Assembly: GCA_034620365.1 (NCBI GenBank)
Contig: JAQGEQ010000380.1
Location: 1,550,001 to 1,614,000, forward strand
Direction: 5' to 3'
DNA length: 64,000 nucleotides
Source of the DNA: Pegea sp. RAD2-039
Taxonomy: Eukaryota; Chordata; Thaliacea; Salpida; Salpidae
The translations under genes and the position numbers were made by a program. The notes below the pieces were generated by a model. The model saw nothing but the letters and a program-made list of their open reading frames with translations. It was not told where the DNA came from and ran no database searches. Every line of letters begins with the position of its first letter. Positions within the stretch are counted from its first letter, which is position 1. Below, piece by piece: positions 60,273 through 64,000 of this stretch.

Positions 60273-61937
60273 ACCCTTATTGGTTTAAGAGAACCAAATA
60301 AATTAAAACTTTATTAAAATATTATACTTCTATGTTTCGATAAATAGTTTATCAATTATTTCAAATTAATTATTATTATTTTATTAAAATCTTTTTTATT
60401 TAAATGAATTTTTGAATAACATAGATTACTGAAAATGAAAGATTTGTTTAGTTTACCACCAAAACTAATTTGCTGTATATTAATGAACTAAATAGAGACT
60501 GTAATGATGATGAATAAGAAGGATTTATATTTCTGTTTACATTGAAACTTCATTAGGTAATATTTAACTTACTTCCTTCAATTATTTACTTGCGGTCATC
60601 AGTTGAACTGTTTAACTTACTTTGTTACATCAGGTTAAAGATTTTTATCACAATCTGAGCTCACTAAATGAATTTGTGTCAAATCAGAGTTCTGTAAAAT
60701 GCTTTTGATACTTATTTTGTAAAGTTATGAATCTGTTTTAAGAGATTTTAAAAGAATAGTTTATGAGAGAGTAAATAAGAACAATTTTTTATGTCTTTAG
60801 ATAACTATAAATTAATAAATAAATTATCAAAAAATTTTAGTTTGGAATTTTATAGTAAATATTTTTTAGTAAAAAATCGTTATATGCTTATTAAAAGTTG
60901 AATGAATACTAGAAAGTTCAATGAGTTATAAAAAAGTAAATTAAAACATATCTATGAATTAACTTTGTTGAACAATAGTTTGTTTTACATTTGTATTATT
61001 TTGAAAGTCGTTCGAACACAACTAACTAATAATTAACAAGATTAACATTTAAGTCAGTTCACCTTCTTGAAAACTAAACTTATCTGCAAAAAAATAGTTT
61101 TTTAATAAATTTTTAAAGCAATGTTCAAACAGAAAAAAGTAAAAAAGAAGATTTGAAAGAAGATATTGAAAAAGTTTCTTTCTTCCTAGGAAATAAAATC
61201 GATTTTTGACATCAGAATATACAGCTTTAAACAATTATCCTAATGCCACAGTAAACTTTAGTTAGTTGAGATTTTTTAATTTTCTGAATTATTTTGTTTA
61301 TTTTTAAGTATAACAACTAATATTGCATCTAAGTTATTCAATTTTTAAATATATTTGCAGATATATAGCTCAACAATATTTTTTGTATCCAACTTAAATC
61401 TACAATTGTTCTTTGATATATTCGGTTAAGGTCTTTGAAATTGTGATTTAGCATCTTTTGTTACTTTGATATTTTGATCTTAAATCTTTCTTCAATGCGA
61501 TGAGATCTTTTTTCTATTTTAATTTTTTGAAATAAGGATTTAAAAACACATAAATAAAAGATTATATTTTTAACTTACTGAATAAAGTTAATATTATTTT
61601 CTGCAAACAACCTTGTTTAATTTTCATATCATTTCTTATAAGTTTTAGCTTAATCTTATCTTTTAAGCTTGTTTATCAATTTGTTTATATAATGCAAAAT
61701 AAACAACAAATTAATTATACTTTTAAAAAGTATTTTATAGTAGAGGTATTCTTCTTTATCCTATAAACAAAGTTAAATGAAGTCGAACAAAGAATAGAAT
61801 GTTTAATTAAATATTTTAATATACTTTTAATGACTTTTAGTGTCATTTAAAGTCACTTTTTTATTCAGGGTTAATAATTATATATTGTTCTTTTGAAATT
61901 AAAACAGTACAGTTAGCAGGTAAAGACTTTGGTGGTT
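60273..61937. other. AT-rich intergenic region upstream of the PX-domain gene
   Basis: No gene or repeat is recognised. The open frame at 61049-61234 (minus) has no domain or splice partner. Confidence 0.45.
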
Positions 61938-64000
61938 ATGGCTTCGGCCGTTTGCCGGAGTATTTCTCTGACCAATTTAGCTGTACACGAAGCTGCTATT
62001 ACAAACGTCTTAGAGGTGAAGAGAAATGGAAACGTATTTTCTGAACTCTTGTATGATGTCACTGTCACGTGGTCAGATGTACGTAAAGAAAGAGTAAGTA
62101 GATTAGTTGAAAAATCAAGCTTGTATAAAATTAGTTTCAAAATGTAAATATTTTTGCTAAATTTAGTCTATAAACAATTCAACTAATTAAACCTTTGCAG
62201 ATATTTAGATCATACAAACAGTTTCAAAAAATTAATAAAAATCTCATCAATTTAATCAGTCAAGATAAAAAAGTTATTCGTAAAAATAAGCTTGTGGTTC
62301 CAACAATACCTCGTAAGTATCTTTAATTTGTGTAAGTTAACTTTTAACTCATAAATCCTTTTTAATTATATTTCAAAATGTTAAACTAAAATAAAACTAG
62401 TTTGCTCAAATAAGCTGCTTCTTTAAAAGTTAATCTTGCTTTTTGAGTTTTTATTGAGTTCTTTTATAGGTAAAAAACTTTTTGATTTCAACTTTTATAC
62501 TTTTATGATCAATAATTTGAAATTGGCAAATGAATTTCTGTTTTTTCTTACACATAAGCTACCCCAACAAGTAAGCTATATTCATCTAAATATTTAGAAA
62601 CATTTTCTAATTTTCTTAGAGTAAATCTGAATATATGGAAAATAAGATTCCAAACAAAAATGTAATTCTTTAGTGTTTTAGAAAATCAATTAGAATGTAA
62701 ATGTGAATCAAAAATGATAATTTTTTGTTTAAATTTATTATAATAGATTAAATGTTAAAACTTTACGAATAATTGTTTTTTGTGCAACTACTAATAGATT
62801 AAATCAAATATGTCTTTTAAATTTATCATTGGATTATTTGAAACTGATTTTACCTTTTTTTAGTTACACCGAATTCCAGCAGTTTTAAACTTTTTTGAAA
62901 AAACTGCTAGTGATTATGAGATTGTTTCAAGTCTACAGCTAAGTAATTAACAGATTTTTTAATTTTTAACTTACAAAATTTAATCTTTTTCCAAAGGTAG
63001 AAAAAGATTTGTCAATATTCCAAAATATCTAACTCTTCTAATTTAATTAAAAAGTTGGCACCATTTTATTGATGCATTTGTTTTAGAAAAATTCTTAACT
63101 TTTAAAAATCTAATTTTTTGACTGGTGTTAAACAGTAATATGTTCATTAAAACTAATATATACTGTCAGTAAATTTTTTGTTAAGCAAAAAGCAATATTG
63201 ACTTTGTAGAAAAAAAATCGATATACTTTTTTCTTTATTTCTACCATGGACTCATGAATTATTCATCTTTAACTTTTATTCTTAGTGTCAAGCGTTATGC
63301 ACACACATTTTTCTCGGAAGTCATTTTGTTAAGTAAATTTCCTAAGAAAATTTAATAATAATTTTCTCTGATTAAAATTTTTATTAAATTGCCAAAAATA
63401 CTTTTTTCAAAAACAAGTAAATCGATTAACTAACTAAATGAAACACAGTTAGTATTTTATGTACAAAATGGTATTATTAATTCCAAAATTTCATAAAAAA
63501 CTATTTCTGCTTTTCATTTTTAGTAAATTTTTTGCTTGTCAACTCTTAATTGAGATAAAATTAGAAGAAACAGCTTTAAATTTATCAAAATTGTTGTTCA
63601 TCAAAATACAACAAAAAGACAAATTTAAAATCTTACGAACGACTTCCAAATTTTTTGTAGTTGACTAAATATAAAATGATTTATTATATTATAGATACTT
63701 CTAAAGATGACCCAAAAAAGTGTCTTGATCGAGAATTTTCTTGTAGTATAAGAGAGGAAGTCCCAGGTGAAGATGATTTAGTACTTTGGTGGGATCCAGA
63801 AGCTATATTACCTAAAGCATCAAAAGCATTAAAAGATTGTGAAGATTACGAAATTGTTGAACCATATCACATCAAGAAGGAATTTTATCTAATAACATTT
63901 GTTGAATCATCACTATTGAATTCACAAGTTGATGTTTTAGCTGTTACATGAAGCTCAGTGACTGAAAGTGACTATTTGTCACGTGATCAAAGCAAAACAG
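61938..64000 (+). CDS. PX-domain protein, possibly p47phox/NOXO1-like (cut by the window end)
   Basis: The start is the ATG at 61938 (MASAVCRSISL). Exons 61938-62093, 62201-62312, 62470-62570, 62864-62942 and 63695 onward join in phase. The first three give a PX domain: a beta strand with YDVTVTWSD, then IFRSYKQFQKINKNL (the R(R/S)Y..F signature binding phosphoinositide), a basic stretch (KVIRKNK), VPTIPRKK, and the C-terminal helices (ANEFLFFLTHKLP). A following segment near 63850-63940 (DYEIVEPYHIK..F) could start an SH3 domain, as in NADPH-oxidase organisers. The frame meets a stop at 63949-63951, so a further splice is probably needed and the 3' end lies beyond the window. Confidence 0.7.

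Overview
The window is nuclear DNA of a multicellular animal. It holds spliced genes with GT-AG introns, several of only 28 to 65 nt, clear orthologues of metazoan proteins, tRNA-derived SINEs and non-LTR retrotransposons. A delta-tubulin gene and a C6orf118-like gene point to a ciliated or flagellated animal. RFWD3, DLG5, GNL1, an SLC43A3-like carrier and an NRF-6-type acyltransferase fit a non-ecdysozoan metazoan. I cannot fix the phylum from the sequence alone.

Layout: 1-2.5 kb holds the 5' half of an RFWD3-like ubiquitin ligase (minus strand), whose last visible intron contains a 113-bp tandem repeat. 2.5-6 kb is AT-rich with retroposon scraps. 6.05-7.73 kb is delta-tubulin (minus). 8.5-8.9 kb is an intact-looking SINE with a 16-bp target-site duplication. 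10.3-19.8 kb is a long, many-exon gene for an RS-, RGG- and lysine-rich nuclear protein (plus) that I do not recognise; its start codon appears to be split by an intron. 20.6-26 kb holds an unidentified two-exon gene and LINE copies, one of them interrupted by a SINE. 27.9-34.9 kb is DLG5 (plus). 37.4-41.1 kb is an NRF-6-like membrane acyltransferase (plus). 41.4-45.7 kb is GNL1 (minus), with retroposon debris in a large intron. 47.5-50.5 kb is a C6orf118-like coiled-coil gene (minus), with a tRNA-Ser/tRNA-Ala pair in one intron. 51.7-53.2 kb is an SLC43A3-like carrier (minus) with apparent reading-frame lesions and duplicated flanks. 55.1-57.2 kb is a class A GPCR (minus). 59.4-60.3 kb is a decayed LINE. 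61.9 kb to the right edge is a PX-domain gene (plus), cut by the window end.

The window has two sequence regimes. Most is very AT-rich with few motifs. About 12-35 kb (most of the nuclear-protein gene and of DLG5) is GC-richer, has introns of about 45-60 nt, and is packed with the palindrome TGACGTCA and with inverted GTTGCT/AGCAAC (RFX X-box-like) sites. The change of regime falls inside genes, which is the most unusual property of the window. At three or more places a reading frame slips by one or two bases, often at a homopolymer. Uncorrected assembly indels are therefore a serious alternative to real mutations.
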